Of a DNA stretch of 64,000 bases, positions 51,754 to 61,208 are shown in pieces. The translations under genes were made by a program, and so were the position numbers. The DNA comes from Alphaproteobacteria bacterium. GTDB lineage: Bacteria; Pseudomonadota; Alphaproteobacteria; CAAGCB01; CAG-977. The number at the start of each line of letters is the position of its first letter. The stretch's first letter is position 1. Under the pieces are notes generated by a model that saw only the letters and a program-made list of their open reading frames with translations, did not search any database and was not told where the DNA came from. The stretch is from assembly GCA_900768185.1 (NCBI GenBank), contig CAAGCB010000029.1:124001-188000 (forward strand). The letters are read 5' to 3'.

Positions 51754-52068
51754 TTACGCCTTTTTGACGATTCCGGCGTCAACGGCTTTGAGCATAACGG
51801 CGACATCGCGCCACCCCGAAACGGGAACACCGTCGTCGTCCAGAACGTCAATGCCCTTTTCACGGCAATAGTCGATCATTTCCTGTTCATCGGCGTTAAA
51901 AACCGCCTGCCACAAATCTTCGTATTCCTTTTGCGTGTAATCCGGCGCGGCGCCAAACAGGCGCGTCGTCAAGCCGTCCGTTTCATTAACCAGCTCGTCC
52001 GTCGTTCCTTCCGCCAATTCGGGTTTCACGGGCAGATAGTCCTTGGCGCGAATCAGTTGTTTTTCCAT
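51754..52068 (-). CDS. Hypothetical small protein
   Basis: A 104-residue acidic cytoplasmic protein (EKQLIRAKDYLPVKPELAEG, GAAPDYTQKEYEDLWQAVF, CREKGIDVLDDDGVPVSGWR). Possibly helical in the second half; no recognised family. AAGGAG precedes the ATG at 52068; the frame is open further to 52161 but the extension is not protein-like. Third gene after the PQ-loop gene, with 89 bp between. Confidence 0.6.
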   Translation of the reverse strand: MEKQLIRAKDYLPVKPELAEGTTDELVNETDGLTTRLFGAAPDYTQKEYEDLWQAVFNADEQEMIDYCREKGIDVLDDDGVPVSGWRDVAVMLKAVDAGIVKKA

Positions 52069-52157
52069 GGTGTTCTCCTTGGGGAAAAGTTGATGTATTA
52101 TCCCTATGTAATCACATTTATTTTCACCGTTCAAAGAAAAAATCGCTTTCCCGAACG

Positions 52158-52448
52158 TCATGCCAGCTTTTCAGCCGCCAGCCTGCGCGCCGCTTCGCCG
52201 TCGCGATAACGGAAATACAGAACGAAATCGCAGAACACCAGCGCGAAATTCAAAACATACAGCCAAAACACATAGTTGTAGCCGAAATTTAAAATCTTGT
52301 TGATCATGCCGCAAATATAGCCGATCAGAATCAGCGACAAAAACAACAGGCTTTTGCCGCCGACGTTTTTCGTGCGGTACGTTTTCATCACGGCGGCGGG
52401 CCAGCTGGCTCCGAAACAAATCAACATGCCGGCTTCAAAAAAATCCAT
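52158..52448 (-). CDS. PQ-loop-like small membrane protein
   Basis: A 96-residue protein with three membrane helices (GMLICFGASWPAAVMKTY, GKSLLFLSLILIGYICGMIN, YVFWLYVLNFALVFCDFVLY), related to PQ-loop/SemiSWEET-type half-transporters (the ASWPAAVMKTYRTKNVGGKS pattern). Would work as a dimer; substrate unknown. GGAGG lies within the end of the short ORF just upstream. Confidence 0.7.
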   Translation of the reverse strand: MDFFEAGMLICFGASWPAAVMKTYRTKNVGGKSLLFLSLILIGYICGMINKILNFGYNYVFWLYVLNFALVFCDFVLYFRYRDGEAARRLAAEKLA

Positions 52449-52449
52449 T

Positions 52450-52611
52450 TTATTTCCTCCCGTATTTCAAGCATACTTTTTTCGACGGCGAAAGGCGGCT
52501 GTCGCGGTTATCCTTGATTTTTCCGACGCCTTTCCGCCCCGTGCCTTTATAATGCTTTTCCGGCAAAGCGCGCAAGTTTTCCTTGTCGTCATTTGTCCGA
52601 TTATTCATCAT
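52450..52611 (-). CDS. Possible 53-residue basic protein upstream of the PQ-loop gene
   Basis: The frame (M-MNNRTNDDKENLRALPEKH, then KGTGRKGVGKIKDNRDSRLS) is open from two tandem ATGs at 52611 to a TAA at 52450, 1 nt before the PQ-loop start. Codon choice is similar to its neighbours but the ribosome site is weak. Basic, with one cysteine. It could be a real short protein or merely a leader. Confidence 0.4.
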   Translation of the reverse strand: MMNNRTNDDKENLRALPEKHYKGTGRKGVGKIKDNRDSRLSPSKKVCLKYGRK

Positions 52612-52699
52612 CGCCGCCGCATGTTTCAAAAAAACGCGGGCGGATAATATTAATTTTCAAAAAAAAACGTAAAAAAGCCTGATCGGAATCGCAAAAAAA

Positions 52700-53203
52700 T
52701 CAACCCCGTCCCCGCCGCGATCCCATTTGTTCGTCCAACATCGCCAATCCCGTCGGCGAAGAGTCCGAACGCCGCGCCTTTTCCAGCCACCCCAAAGCTT
52801 GCGCCTCCTCCTCCACCTGTTCGTCAACGTATTGTTGCAAAAACGACAATCCGGCGAAATCGCGGTCGTCCATACCTTGCGCGACCAAATCATAAATCCT
52901 GTCGCTGATTTGGCATTCGTGACGATACGCCCCGTCAAACAACGCGATCACGTTCCGCCAGCTTTTAGGCGGCGCCTTGATTTCCCCCAAATCGGGCGTG
53001 ACATGGCGTGAAATCATAAAGTCGTTGATTTTCAGCGCGTGAGCTTTTTCTTCGTTCGCCTGCGCGCGAAACCACCGCGCCATGCCGGGAAATCCCCTCG
53101 CCTGCAAATAGTCCGCCATGGACAAATACAAATACGCCGATTCAAATTCAGCCGTAATCTGCCCGTTCAATCCGTCAATCATCTTTTCCGAAATATTTTT
53201 CAT
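52700..53203 (-). CDS. ftnA: Ferritin (FtnA-type)
   Basis: Iron-storage ferritin of 167 residues. Four-helix motif with ferroxidase ligands in QITAEFESAYLYLSMADYLQ and RAQANEEKAHALKINDFM and the acidic third helix FLQQYVDEQVEEEAQALGWL. Length and order match bacterial non-haem ferritin. A GGAGAACGGCG lies before the ATG. The 250 bp after it contain a short possible gene (52450). Confidence 0.94.
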   Translation of the reverse strand: MKNISEKMIDGLNGQITAEFESAYLYLSMADYLQARGFPGMARWFRAQANEEKAHALKINDFMISRHVTPDLGEIKAPPKSWRNVIALFDGAYRHECQISDRIYDLVAQGMDDRDFAGLSFLQQYVDEQVEEEAQALGWLEKARRSDSSPTGLAMLDEQMGSRRGRG

Positions 53204-53276
53204 CGCCGTTCTCCTTTTTCAAGAAAAGTTTAAAACGCGCCGTTTGAAAGGGAAAGACGGCAGAAGGGATAGGACA

Positions 53277-53306
53277 AAAACGCCCCCGATGAAACCATCG
53301 GGGGCG
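53277..53306 (-). terminator. Terminator of the aroQ-accBC operon
   Basis: CGCCCCCGATG (53281-53291), AAAC loop, CATCGGGGGCG (53296-53306), followed on the minus strand by T (53277-53280). Strong intrinsic terminator. Confidence 0.93.
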
Positions 53307-53324
53307 TTCCGGATTTTAAACGGA

Positions 53325-54695
53325 TTATTTGTTTTCGCCGTTCTTTTCTTTTTCGGCGCGGTTTTTCAGAAACTTTTCCAACCAGTGAATGTTGTAGTTC
53401 CCGTCAATAAAGTCGGGCGTCGAAATGATTTCATCGTGCAAAGGCAAAGTCGTTCTGACGCCGTCTATCACAAATTCGTCTATCGCACGGTGCAGACGCA
53501 TCAGGCAACCGTTGCGCGTTTTGCCGAACACGATCAATTTGGCAATCATGCTGTCGTAATACGGCGGCACGGTGTATCCCGTGTACATGCCGGAATCGAC
53601 ACGCGTCCACAACCCGCCGGGGGCGTGCCACTGCGTGATTTTTCCGGGCCACGGAACGAACGTGAACGGGTCTTCGGCGTTGATGCGGCATTCCATCGCG
53701 TGACCGTCGAAATGAATGTCGTCCTGCGTGTAGTTCAAATGCGCCCCCGCGGCGACGCGAATCTGTTCGCGCACCAGATCGATCCCCGTCACCATTTCCG
53801 TAATCGGGTGTTCAACCTGCAAACGGGTGTTCATTTCGATAAAATAGAACTGACCGTTTTCATACAAAAATTCAATCGTGCCGACGTTGCTGTATCCCAG
53901 CTTTTTCATCGCGTCCGTAACGATTTTGCCGATCTTTTTGCGCTGTTCGTCGTTCAAAGCGGGGCAAGGCGTTTCCTCCAGCACTTTCTGGTTTTTACGC
54001 TGCATGGAACAATCGCGTTCGCCCAGATGAACGACGTTGCCGTATTTGTCCGCCAGCACCTGCATTTCGACGTGGCGGGGATTTTCCAAATACTTTTCAA
54101 TGTAGACTTCGTCGCTGGTAAAGGACGCTTTGGCTTCGGCGCGCGCCTGCGCGTACGCTTCGGGCAGTTCGTCGGCGCCGCGCGCGATGCGCATGCCTTT
54201 TCCGCCGCCGCCGGCGGTCGCCTTGATCAAAACGGGATAGCCCATTTCCGCGGATACGGTCAAAGCCTCCTCAACGGTATCGACCGCGCCGTCGGAACCG
54301 GGGACGACGGGCAGACCGGATTCGATCGCCGCGCGTTTGGCGGTGATTTTATCGCCCATTTTACGAATCATTTCGGGGGTGGGACCGATCCATGTCAAGC
54401 CGTGTTCTTCAACCATTTCGGCGAAATCGGCGTTTTCAGACAAAAAGCCGTAGCCCGGGTGAATGGCGTCGGCGCCGGAAATCAAAGCCGCCGTGATGAT
54501 CGCGGCTTTGTTCAAATAAGAATCCTTGCCCGCGGCGGGACCGATGCAGATAGCCTCGTCAGCCAGACGGACGTGCATGGCGTCGGCGTCGGCGGTCGAA
54601 TGGACGGCGACCGTTTTGATTCCCATTTCGCGGCAGGCGCGGTGAATACGCAGAGCGATTTCCCCGCGGTTTGCGATTAAAACTTTTTCAAACAT
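53325..54695 (-). CDS. accC: Acetyl-CoA carboxylase biotin carboxylase subunit
   Basis: ATP-grasp enzyme carboxylating biotin on AccB for malonyl-CoA synthesis, 456 residues. FEKVLIANRGEIALRIHRAC, the glycine loop KATAGGGGKGMRIARG, and EMNTRLQVEHPITEMVTGID are diagnostic. It starts 3 nt after accB and ends the operon aroQ-accB-accC. Confidence 0.97.
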   Translation of the reverse strand: MFEKVLIANRGEIALRIHRACREMGIKTVAVHSTADADAMHVRLADEAICIGPAAGKDSYLNKAAIITAALISGADAIHPGYGFLSENADFAEMVEEHGLTWIGPTPEMIRKMGDKITAKRAAIESGLPVVPGSDGAVDTVEEALTVSAEMGYPVLIKATAGGGGKGMRIARGADELPEAYAQARAEAKASFTSDEVYIEKYLENPRHVEMQVLADKYGNVVHLGERDCSMQRKNQKVLEETPCPALNDEQRKKIGKIVTDAMKKLGYSNVGTIEFLYENGQFYFIEMNTRLQVEHPITEMVTGIDLVREQIRVAAGAHLNYTQDDIHFDGHAMECRINAEDPFTFVPWPGKITQWHAPGGLWTRVDSGMYTGYTVPPYYDSMIAKLIVFGKTRNGCLMRLHRAIDEFVIDGVRTTLPLHDEIISTPDFIDGNYNIHWLEKFLKNRAEKEKNGENK

Positions 54696-54698
54696 CTG

Positions 54699-55178
54699 TT
54701 ATTCCAAAATCAACAAAGGCTGATCGTATTCGACGGGATCGTGGTCGGCAACCATGATCTGAACGACTTTGCCCGCGCGCGGCGCTTTGACGGGGTTAAA
54801 CGTTTTCATCGCTTCGACCAAAAACAGGGTCTGATCGGCGGAAACGGTATCGCCGACGGAAACATACGGGGCGGCGCCGGGTTCGGGCGCGGCGTAAATC
54901 ACGCCGACCATCGGGGATTTGATCGCGTCGCCTTTGACTTCGGCGGCGGGCGCGGACACGGCGGGGGCGGCGACGGACGCGGCGGGCGCTGACACGGGCG
55001 CAGGCGCGGCGGCGGGAACGGCGGCGACGGGCGCTGCTACCGCGAAACCGCCCGACGGCGTGCGGGTGACGCGGACGCGCAACCCTTCCGTATCGTATTC
55101 GATTTCAGCCAGCTCGTGTTCGTTAATAAGCTTCGCCAAATCTTTAACCAAAGAGGTGTCATAAGTGGATTTAGACAT
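54699..55178 (-). CDS. accB: Biotin carboxyl carrier protein
   Basis: Biotin-bearing subunit of acetyl-CoA carboxylase, 159 residues: an N-terminal helical part, an Ala/Pro-rich linker (PVAAVPAAAPAPVSAPAASV) and the biotinyl domain with Lys125 in VEAMKTFNPV. The usual motif is AMKM; the Thr variant is tolerated in other bacteria. Between aroQ and accC, with short gaps. Confidence 0.97.
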   Translation of the reverse strand: MSKSTYDTSLVKDLAKLINEHELAEIEYDTEGLRVRVTRTPSGGFAVAAPVAAVPAAAPAPVSAPAASVAAPAVSAPAAEVKGDAIKSPMVGVIYAAPEPGAAPYVSVGDTVSADQTLFLVEAMKTFNPVKAPRAGKVVQIMVADHDPVEYDQPLLILE

Positions 55179-55184
55179 AGATGT

Positions 55185-55625
55185 TCATTCCCTATTCAAT
55201 AAAGAGGCCGCAGCCTCCAAAGCCAACAGATACCCTTGTTTCCCCAACCCGCAGATAACACCGTCCGCCGCCTTGGAAACGTAGGAAAGCCGACGGAATT
55301 CGTCCCGCCGATGGATATTGGACAAGTGGACCTCCACCACGGGCATGTCGCACGCCAGCAAAGCGTCCATAATCGCGACGGAAGTGTGGGAATACGCAGC
55401 GGGATTGATCACAACGGCGTCGCACCGTCCGCGCGCGTTTTGAATCGCCGTGACGATGTCGCCTTCGCCGTTGGATTGGAAAAATTCGATTTCCAAGCCC
55501 AGCTCGCGCGCTTTGACCGAACATTCCGATTCAATGTCCGCCAGCGTATCCCTGCCGTAAATTTCAGGCTGTCTGACGCCCAACAGGTTCAAATTCGGAC
55601 CGTTTATCACCAAAACGCGGCGCAT
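55185..55625 (-). CDS. aroQ: 3-dehydroquinate dehydratase, type II
   Basis: Shikimate-pathway enzyme (146 residues). VLVINGPNLNLLGVRQPEIY, FQSNGEGDIVTAIQNA, NPAAYSHTSVAIMDAL and EVHLSNIHRRDEFRRLSY carry the catalytic tyrosine, histidine and arginine. First gene of the aroQ-accB-accC operon, a typical alphaproteobacterial order. Confidence 0.97.
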   Translation of the reverse strand: MRRVLVINGPNLNLLGVRQPEIYGRDTLADIESECSVKARELGLEIEFFQSNGEGDIVTAIQNARGRCDAVVINPAAYSHTSVAIMDALLACDMPVVEVHLSNIHRRDEFRRLSYVSKAADGVICGLGKQGYLLALEAAASLLNRE

Positions 55626-55734
55626 TTCACCCTTCCGTTATAAAATCGATTTTTGACTTATACCATTAAACAAAACCGATTGCATTATAAATCATCGCCG
55701 AAAAATAAAATCATTCGATTGAATTATTGAAAAA

Positions 55735-55750
55735 CGGCATGAATTTTGCA
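55735..55750 (+). promoter_or_regulatory. Sigma-54 type (-24/-12) promoter of the hook gene
   Basis: CGGCATGAATTTTGCA: GG at 55736-55737 and GC at 55748-55749 with the required 10-bp spacing; the -12 half is a perfect TTGCA, the -24 half matches at GGCA. The expected transcription start is about 55761, 30 bp before the ATG. Hook genes in Caulobacter use sigma-54. Confidence 0.55.
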
Positions 55751-55790
55751 TATACAAAGCCGGATAAAACTGTTTAAAGGAGCAAACGCG

Positions 55791-57053
55791 ATGGCACTGG
55801 GATCTTTTGTCACATCGACAATGGGCATGCACGCCCAATCGCACGCGTTGGAACAAATCAGTTCGAACATCGCCAACGTCAACACCGTCGGCTATAAAAA
55901 AGTCAACGCGCGCTTTGAAACGCAAATGACGAAGTTTAACGAAATCGGCACCGATTCCCACTTTTTTTCTGCGGGAAACGTCGATCGCCGCATGGTTGAC
56001 ATCGCGGGCGTTCTCAGTCCGACGGGCAGCATGTACGATCTGGGCATCAGCGGTCAGGGCTTTTTCGTCGTCGAAGGTCAAAACGAAACGCTTTATTCGC
56101 GCGCGGGCGACTTTCAGGCAACCGCCACCCCGCCCGCGGGATACAAAGCGAAAACCGTGACCTTTTTCAAACCGACGGACGGAGGCGTCGTCACGCAGTC
56201 GTCGCCCGCGAACTACTTTACGAACGCGTCGGGCTACTATGTCATGGGCTGGAACTACAACAACGACACCGAGGCATTTTCTTCCGCCTTCGAACCGGTA
56301 ATTATTTCCCCCATGGAATACTACCCCGGTCATCAAACGACGGAAATGTCGTTCAAAGGCAATATCGACGCGTCGGCGAACGAAACGCAACTGTTGAAAT
56401 TTCCCGTCTTTGATTCGAAATACAACCAGCACACGCTGGCGATGAAATGGGAACCGCAAGACAACACGAACACATGGAAACTTCACATTTCCATTGATGG
56501 CGCGGCGGTCGCCGGCGACGCCATCGAAGTCATGTTCGACGAAAACGCGCAAATCGTTTCCCCGAAAACGACCGACATTCAAGCGGCGTGGGACGACGGG
56601 GGAACAAGCGCGATCAAACTGGATTTGCGGCATTTCACGCAGTACGCGAACACGCTCAACGGATCCGTTTTGTCGCAAGACGGCAAAAGCTTCGGCAGAC
56701 TGACGACGACGACATGGGATTCGAACGGCGTTTTAAACGCGGGATACAGCAACGGCGTCAGCATTCCCGTGTGCAAAGTCGCACTGGCGCAAGTTCAGGT
56801 GCCGAACATGATGGAAGCCGTTTCGGGCAACATGTTCGCCTATAATCAGAACGCGGGCAATCTGGAAATCGTCGATTTGCAGAACACGCTGACGGAAACG
56901 ACGATCGAAGGCGGAAAAATCGAATCGTCCAACGTGTCGCTGGAAGAGGAATTCACGAACATGATCGTCACCCAACGCGCTTATTCCAGCAACGTGCAGA
57001 CGTTCACGACCGCCAACGAAATGACGCAAGAGGCGATCAACATTCTGACATGA
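55791..57053 (+). CDS. flgE: Flagellar hook protein FlgE-like
   Basis: Rod/hook family protein of 420 residues. The N-terminal SNIANVNTVGYKKVNARFE motif and C-terminal SNVSLEEEFTNMIVTQRAYS with TTANEMTQEAINIL are shared by hook proteins; the length and central D1/D2 part fit FlgE better than FlgG. The ATG at 55791 has AAAGGAG before it; the frame is open from 55746. No other flagellar gene is in the window. Exported by the flagellar type III system. Confidence 0.9.
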   Translation: MALGSFVTSTMGMHAQSHALEQISSNIANVNTVGYKKVNARFETQMTKFNEIGTDSHFFSAGNVDRRMVDIAGVLSPTGSMYDLGISGQGFFVVEGQNETLYSRAGDFQATATPPAGYKAKTVTFFKPTDGGVVTQSSPANYFTNASGYYVMGWNYNNDTEAFSSAFEPVIISPMEYYPGHQTTEMSFKGNIDASANETQLLKFPVFDSKYNQHTLAMKWEPQDNTNTWKLHISIDGAAVAGDAIEVMFDENAQIVSPKTTDIQAAWDDGGTSAIKLDLRHFTQYANTLNGSVLSQDGKSFGRLTTTTWDSNGVLNAGYSNGVSIPVCKVALAQVQVPNMMEAVSGNMFAYNQNAGNLEIVDLQNTLTETTIEGGKIESSNVSLEEEFTNMIVTQRAYSSNVQTFTTANEMTQEAINILT

Positions 57054-57058
57054 TTGAG

Positions 57059-57084
57059 AAAAAGCCCGTCTTTTCGGGCTTTTT
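57059..57084. terminator. Bidirectional terminator
   Basis: AAAAAGCCCG (57059-57068) pairs with CGGGCTTTTT (57075-57084), 6-nt loop, with T on both exits. It separates flgE from the leftward operon. Confidence 0.92.
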
Positions 57085-57581
57085 CATTTTTTCCGTTCAA
57101 AAAAAGACACTTCCGTTTTTTCGGACAAACGACTGACGTGTATCAAATCGAACAAACCGGCGTATTTCGGAAAATCAAACGCCTTTCCCGTTTCGAACCG
57201 CACGCTTTCCGTTGTCAGAACGACGCGGTCGACGCGCCCGCTTTTTAAAAAGAAATCGTAAGTTTCCGCCCCGCCCAACAAAGTCGGCGCGCGCAATCCG
57301 CGCCGTTCCAGCAAGCCGTCAAATTCCGCCAGCGTCGAAAAGTACGCGCGGTTGCCGGCGTCCGGTCGTTTGTTCCGCGTCAGGACGAACAAAGGTTTCG
57401 CCGTCAGCCTGTCTTGAAACTCCTCCGCCGTTTTGCGCCCGCAAACAAAACAATCGCACGCTTTTCCGTTTAAAAACGAACGCAACAGCTTTTTGTCCTC
57501 GGGCGTTGAAAAGTTCCCGTCGCCGTTTTTATCGGCGATAAAACCATCGGCGGAAACGGCGGCGAACAGCGTCACTTGCAT
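57084..57581 (-). CDS. Dihydrofolate reductase / RibD C-terminal-like protein
   Basis: A 165-residue Rossmann-like reductase of the RibD-C/DHFR superfamily: LFAAVSADGFIADKNGDGNF, FVCGRKTAEEFQ, and LRAPTLLGGAETYDFF. The overall form matches small bacterial proteins of unknown substrate. It overlaps the upstream CofE-like gene by 10 bp and ends the four-gene operon begun by the ABC transporter. Confidence 0.8.
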   Translation of the reverse strand: MQVTLFAAVSADGFIADKNGDGNFSTPEDKKLLRSFLNGKACDCFVCGRKTAEEFQDRLTAKPLFVLTRNKRPDAGNRAYFSTLAEFDGLLERRGLRAPTLLGGAETYDFFLKSGRVDRVVLTTESVRFETGKAFDFPKYAGLFDLIHVSRLSEKTEVSFFERKK

Positions 57582-58297
57582 TGCATCACCGACAACAGAG
57601 GCGTGTACAGGTCGTCTTCCGGATCGATTTTAAAATCCTTCATCGACGCGTTTTCATTAAACACAATCTTGTCCCAACCGCGCAAAATCACTATCGGCGT
57701 GCATTCGTCGGCTTCACCCATCAGCAAAACCGCCATCGCCGCCAAAGCGTCGATCTCGTCGACTTGGGTCAACGCCAGCGGTCGCCCGAACAGATCGGCG
57801 TGTCCGCGCAGGTCTTTCAGCGGCTCCACCCCCGCCAGCCCCGTCGAAATCCCCGTCACGCCGTAGCGCAACGGCGTCGTGTGGCTGTCGGTCGAAACGA
57901 CGCCCAAATCGCGCAAGCCGCGCTTGGCGCACAGACGTTTTCTGATATCGGCGCACAGCGCGTCGACGTTTTTCGGCCACATCACATAGTACCCCCCCGC
58001 GTTGCTGGCATCAATGCCCGCCGCGGGAATCAGGACGTTGTCCGTCACCGTCAGGTTGACGTTGAACCCGCCGCGATGCGTATAGGACAGATAACGGTCG
58101 GCTTCCCGTTTGATCAAATCGGTTTTGTCAACGCTGTCGCAGGGAACGCAACGTCCCTGATGAATGCCCAAAATTTTCGACGTGATGAAAATAATATCCT
58201 TTTCACGCAATTCGGGCAGGGAATCCAGAATGTCGGTAATATCGTCCCGCGGCGGGCAAACCAGCCGGGTACGGACGGGAATGAAATCGAAAGACAC
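57572..58297 (-). CDS. CofE-like coenzyme F420-0:glutamyl ligase family protein
   Basis: A 241-residue CofE-superfamily protein: RTRLVCPPRDDITDILDSLP, VVSTDSHTTPLRYGVTGIST, GVEPLKDLRGHADLFGRPLA and DEIDALAAMAVLLMGEADE are typical of F420-0:gamma-glutamyl ligases. No other F420 gene is in the window, and most Alphaproteobacteria do not make F420, so a different glutamylation target is likely. It follows the amino-acid ABC transporter ATPase gene by 12 nt. Confidence 0.82.
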   Translation of the reverse strand: MSFDFIPVRTRLVCPPRDDITDILDSLPELREKDIIFITSKILGIHQGRCVPCDSVDKTDLIKREADRYLSYTHRGGFNVNLTVTDNVLIPAAGIDASNAGGYYVMWPKNVDALCADIRKRLCAKRGLRDLGVVSTDSHTTPLRYGVTGISTGLAGVEPLKDLRGHADLFGRPLALTQVDEIDALAAMAVLLMGEADECTPIVILRGWDKIVFNENASMKDFKIDPEDDLYTPLLSVMQCK

Positions 58298-58309
58298 GGC
58301 AAAATCTCC

Positions 58310-59045
<736 letters not shown>

Positions 59046-59056
<11 letters not shown>

Positions 59057-60494
59057 TTCTTTTCAGCCTTTTTTCCAAACGGGACACCAATGCCGTCAGC
59101 ACGACGACGAAGAACAAATAAATCAGCGCGACCGCCGCCAGCGGCAGAAACGCGTCGTATGTCACGCTGCGGATCACGTCGCCGCCGCGCGTCAGATCCA
59201 TCAGACCGATATAACCGCAAACAGACGTTTCCTTTAACAAAACGATAAATTCGTTCGCCAAAGCGGGCAGAACGTTTTTAAACGCCTGCGGCAAAATCAC
59301 GAGCCGCATCGTCTGCGCAAAGCTCAATCCCAGCGACCGTCCCGCCTCCGCCTGCCCGTGATCGACGGACAGAATGCCGGACCGGACGATTTCCGCCACA
59401 TACGCCGCCGAATTCAACCCGAACGCCAAAGCGGCGACAGCCACTTTATTCACGTCGGCGGTCGCAAAAACGACATAATACATGATCAATAGCTGGATCA
59501 CGGCGGGCGTGCCGCGAATGACGGTCAGATAAACGCGGCACAAAAAATTTAAAACGGGAAAGGAACCGTTCTTGTCGCGCGCCACACGGACGACGCCGAT
59601 CAGCGATCCCAGAACGACCCCGATAAGCGCGGCAAAAAACGTGACGACCAGCGTGTTTTTCAACCCCGCCGCCAAATAACGCCAGCGATCGTCCCGCACA
59701 AAGTCGTCTTTGAATTTTTCAACGAATGAATATCCTGCTTCCGCCCCGTCGGACAGAATGATCAGAACCTGTTTCGATGTCGCGTAACTATCTGTGAAAT
59801 CAATGTTTTTCAGCCGTTCGGGCGTCACCGTCATACCCGCGACGCCGATATCGGCTTTGCCCGACTGAACGGCGCCGATCACGGCGTCGAACTCCATATC
59901 CTCAAACACGGCGCATTTTCCCAGTTTCGCGGCGGCAAGACGCGCCAAATCGATATCAATCCCCGTTATTTCCCCGTTTTCGTAAAATTCATAAGGCGGA
60001 AAAGTCGCGTTAGTGGCGACCTTTAATTTGCCGTTCGGACAATTTCCGGTTTCGACAACGGGATAAGCCCCTTTTTCATCGCCGACATGATTTTTAAAAA
60101 CGCGTTCCAACGTGCCGTCCGCCTTCAATCCCGCGATCGCCGCGTTCAAAGAAGCTTTCAGTTTTTTATTCTGTTTGGAAACGGCGACGGCGTATTCCTC
60201 GCGCGCCAGATCACTGTCGGAAACCGCCAGTTTGGAATTATTCGCGACAAAAGCCGCCGCGGGTTGTTCGTCAATCAAAACGGCGTCGATTTTGCCGCGC
60301 AGCAAAGACTGCACCGCGTCCCCCGCCTTGTTGTAGCGTTCAACCGTCGCGTCCGCGACTTCGCCCGCCAGCGAATCGCCCGTCGTCCCCAACTGAACCC
60401 CCACCCGCTTGCCGCGCAAAGCGTCGTCAAGACCGGCGACAGCCGCTGTTGCGAACAGAAAAACCAGCACAAAAGACAAAAAAGATTTCTTCAT
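59046..60494 (-). CDS. Amino-acid ABC transporter, substrate-binding domain (permuted) fused to permease
   Basis: A 482-residue protein: signal peptide (1-20), substrate-binding domain (about 28-247), and a HisM/GlnP-type permease (about 270-482; EFIVLLKETSVCGYIGLMDL, EAGRSLGLSFAQTMRLVILP). The binding domain is in unusual order: residues 28-137 match the second half of classic family-3 binding proteins (RGKRVGVQLGTTGD ... LKADGTLERVFKNH), while 155-247 match the first half (LKVATNATFPPYEF ... DFTDSYATSKQVLII). That is a circular permutation or a deleted tandem. Promoter-proximal gene of the operon. Confidence 0.88.
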
Positions 60495-60642
60495 TTCTCT
60501 TCTTCCGTTTTTTTTTGATACCGCCCCTTGTAAATCAAGCGTTCGAGAAAGGCAAGCCCGCCTTTGCCAAAAAAAGTATTGACTTAAAGTCAGGTCGAAG
60601 TTTTACACTTGACTTGTCATTAAAACGAAAAGGATTCAAAGC

Positions 60643-61161
60643 ATGACGGAAGAAATTGTTTTCAACTACCGCAAAAGTTGCAGCTTTCCGTGTTTCGGAC
60701 TGCTTTCCGTGTTCGCGGCGGCGTTTATGGCGGTTTCGATATCGGCGTGTCCGTGCGCGTGGAATTGGCGCTTTGCGGTTCATTGGTGGTATTGGTGTTT
60801 GATTCTGCCTGTTTCGGCGGCGGCTCTTTTGTGTTTCGGCGTTTCCAGTCTGCTGTTTTGGTTCAACCATATCCGGAAAAAGCCTTATATCGTGATTTCC
60901 GGCGGCGTCATTCACATTGACGCGGAAACGGACATCAAAGCCGACGATATCGCTTCCATCGCCGAAAAAAGCTTTTTGGGGTGCAAGATGCTGTGTCTGG
61001 AAATCAAGAATCCGCAAGACTACAAATTTTCATGGCGTTTCAAGGCGGATCGTCTGTTCCACAAAAGATACCACGCGTTCGTTTGCCCCGAACTGGTCGC
61101 GGCGAATCAAAAAGACGCGTTGAAAGAATGGTTTGCGGCGCGCTATCCCGCCGCGAAATAA
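60643..61161 (+). CDS. STM3941-like membrane protein
   Basis: A 172-residue protein with two adjacent membrane helices (GLLSVFAAAFMAVSISACPC and WCLILPVSAAALLCFGVSSL) and a following soluble PH-like strand region (YIVISGGVIHIDAETDIKAD, CLEIKNPQDYKFSW), resembling STM3941-type proteins. Function unknown. Preceded by AAAAGGATTCAAAGC; monocistronic. Confidence 0.65.
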   Translation: MTEEIVFNYRKSCSFPCFGLLSVFAAAFMAVSISACPCAWNWRFAVHWWYWCLILPVSAAALLCFGVSSLLFWFNHIRKKPYIVISGGVIHIDAETDIKADDIASIAEKSFLGCKMLCLEIKNPQDYKFSWRFKADRLFHKRYHAFVCPELVAANQKDALKEWFAARYPAAK

Positions 61162-61174
61162 CGAACCGCGATTT

Positions 61175-61205
61175 AAAAAGGGGGCTTTTCCAAGCCCCCT
61201 TTTTT
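61175..61205. terminator. Bidirectional terminator
   Basis: AAAAAGGGGGCTT (61175-61187), TTCC, AAGCCCCCTTTTT (61192-61204), T on both exits. It separates the membrane protein gene from pyk. Confidence 0.95.
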
Positions 61206-61208
61206 ACG

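Noticed and set aside
55738..55768. Sigma-28 promoter for flgE (TGAATTTT then GCCGGATAA)
   Set aside because: The -10 has an extra G and the -35 has two mismatches; the sigma-54 reading with exact GG-N10-GC spacing is stronger.
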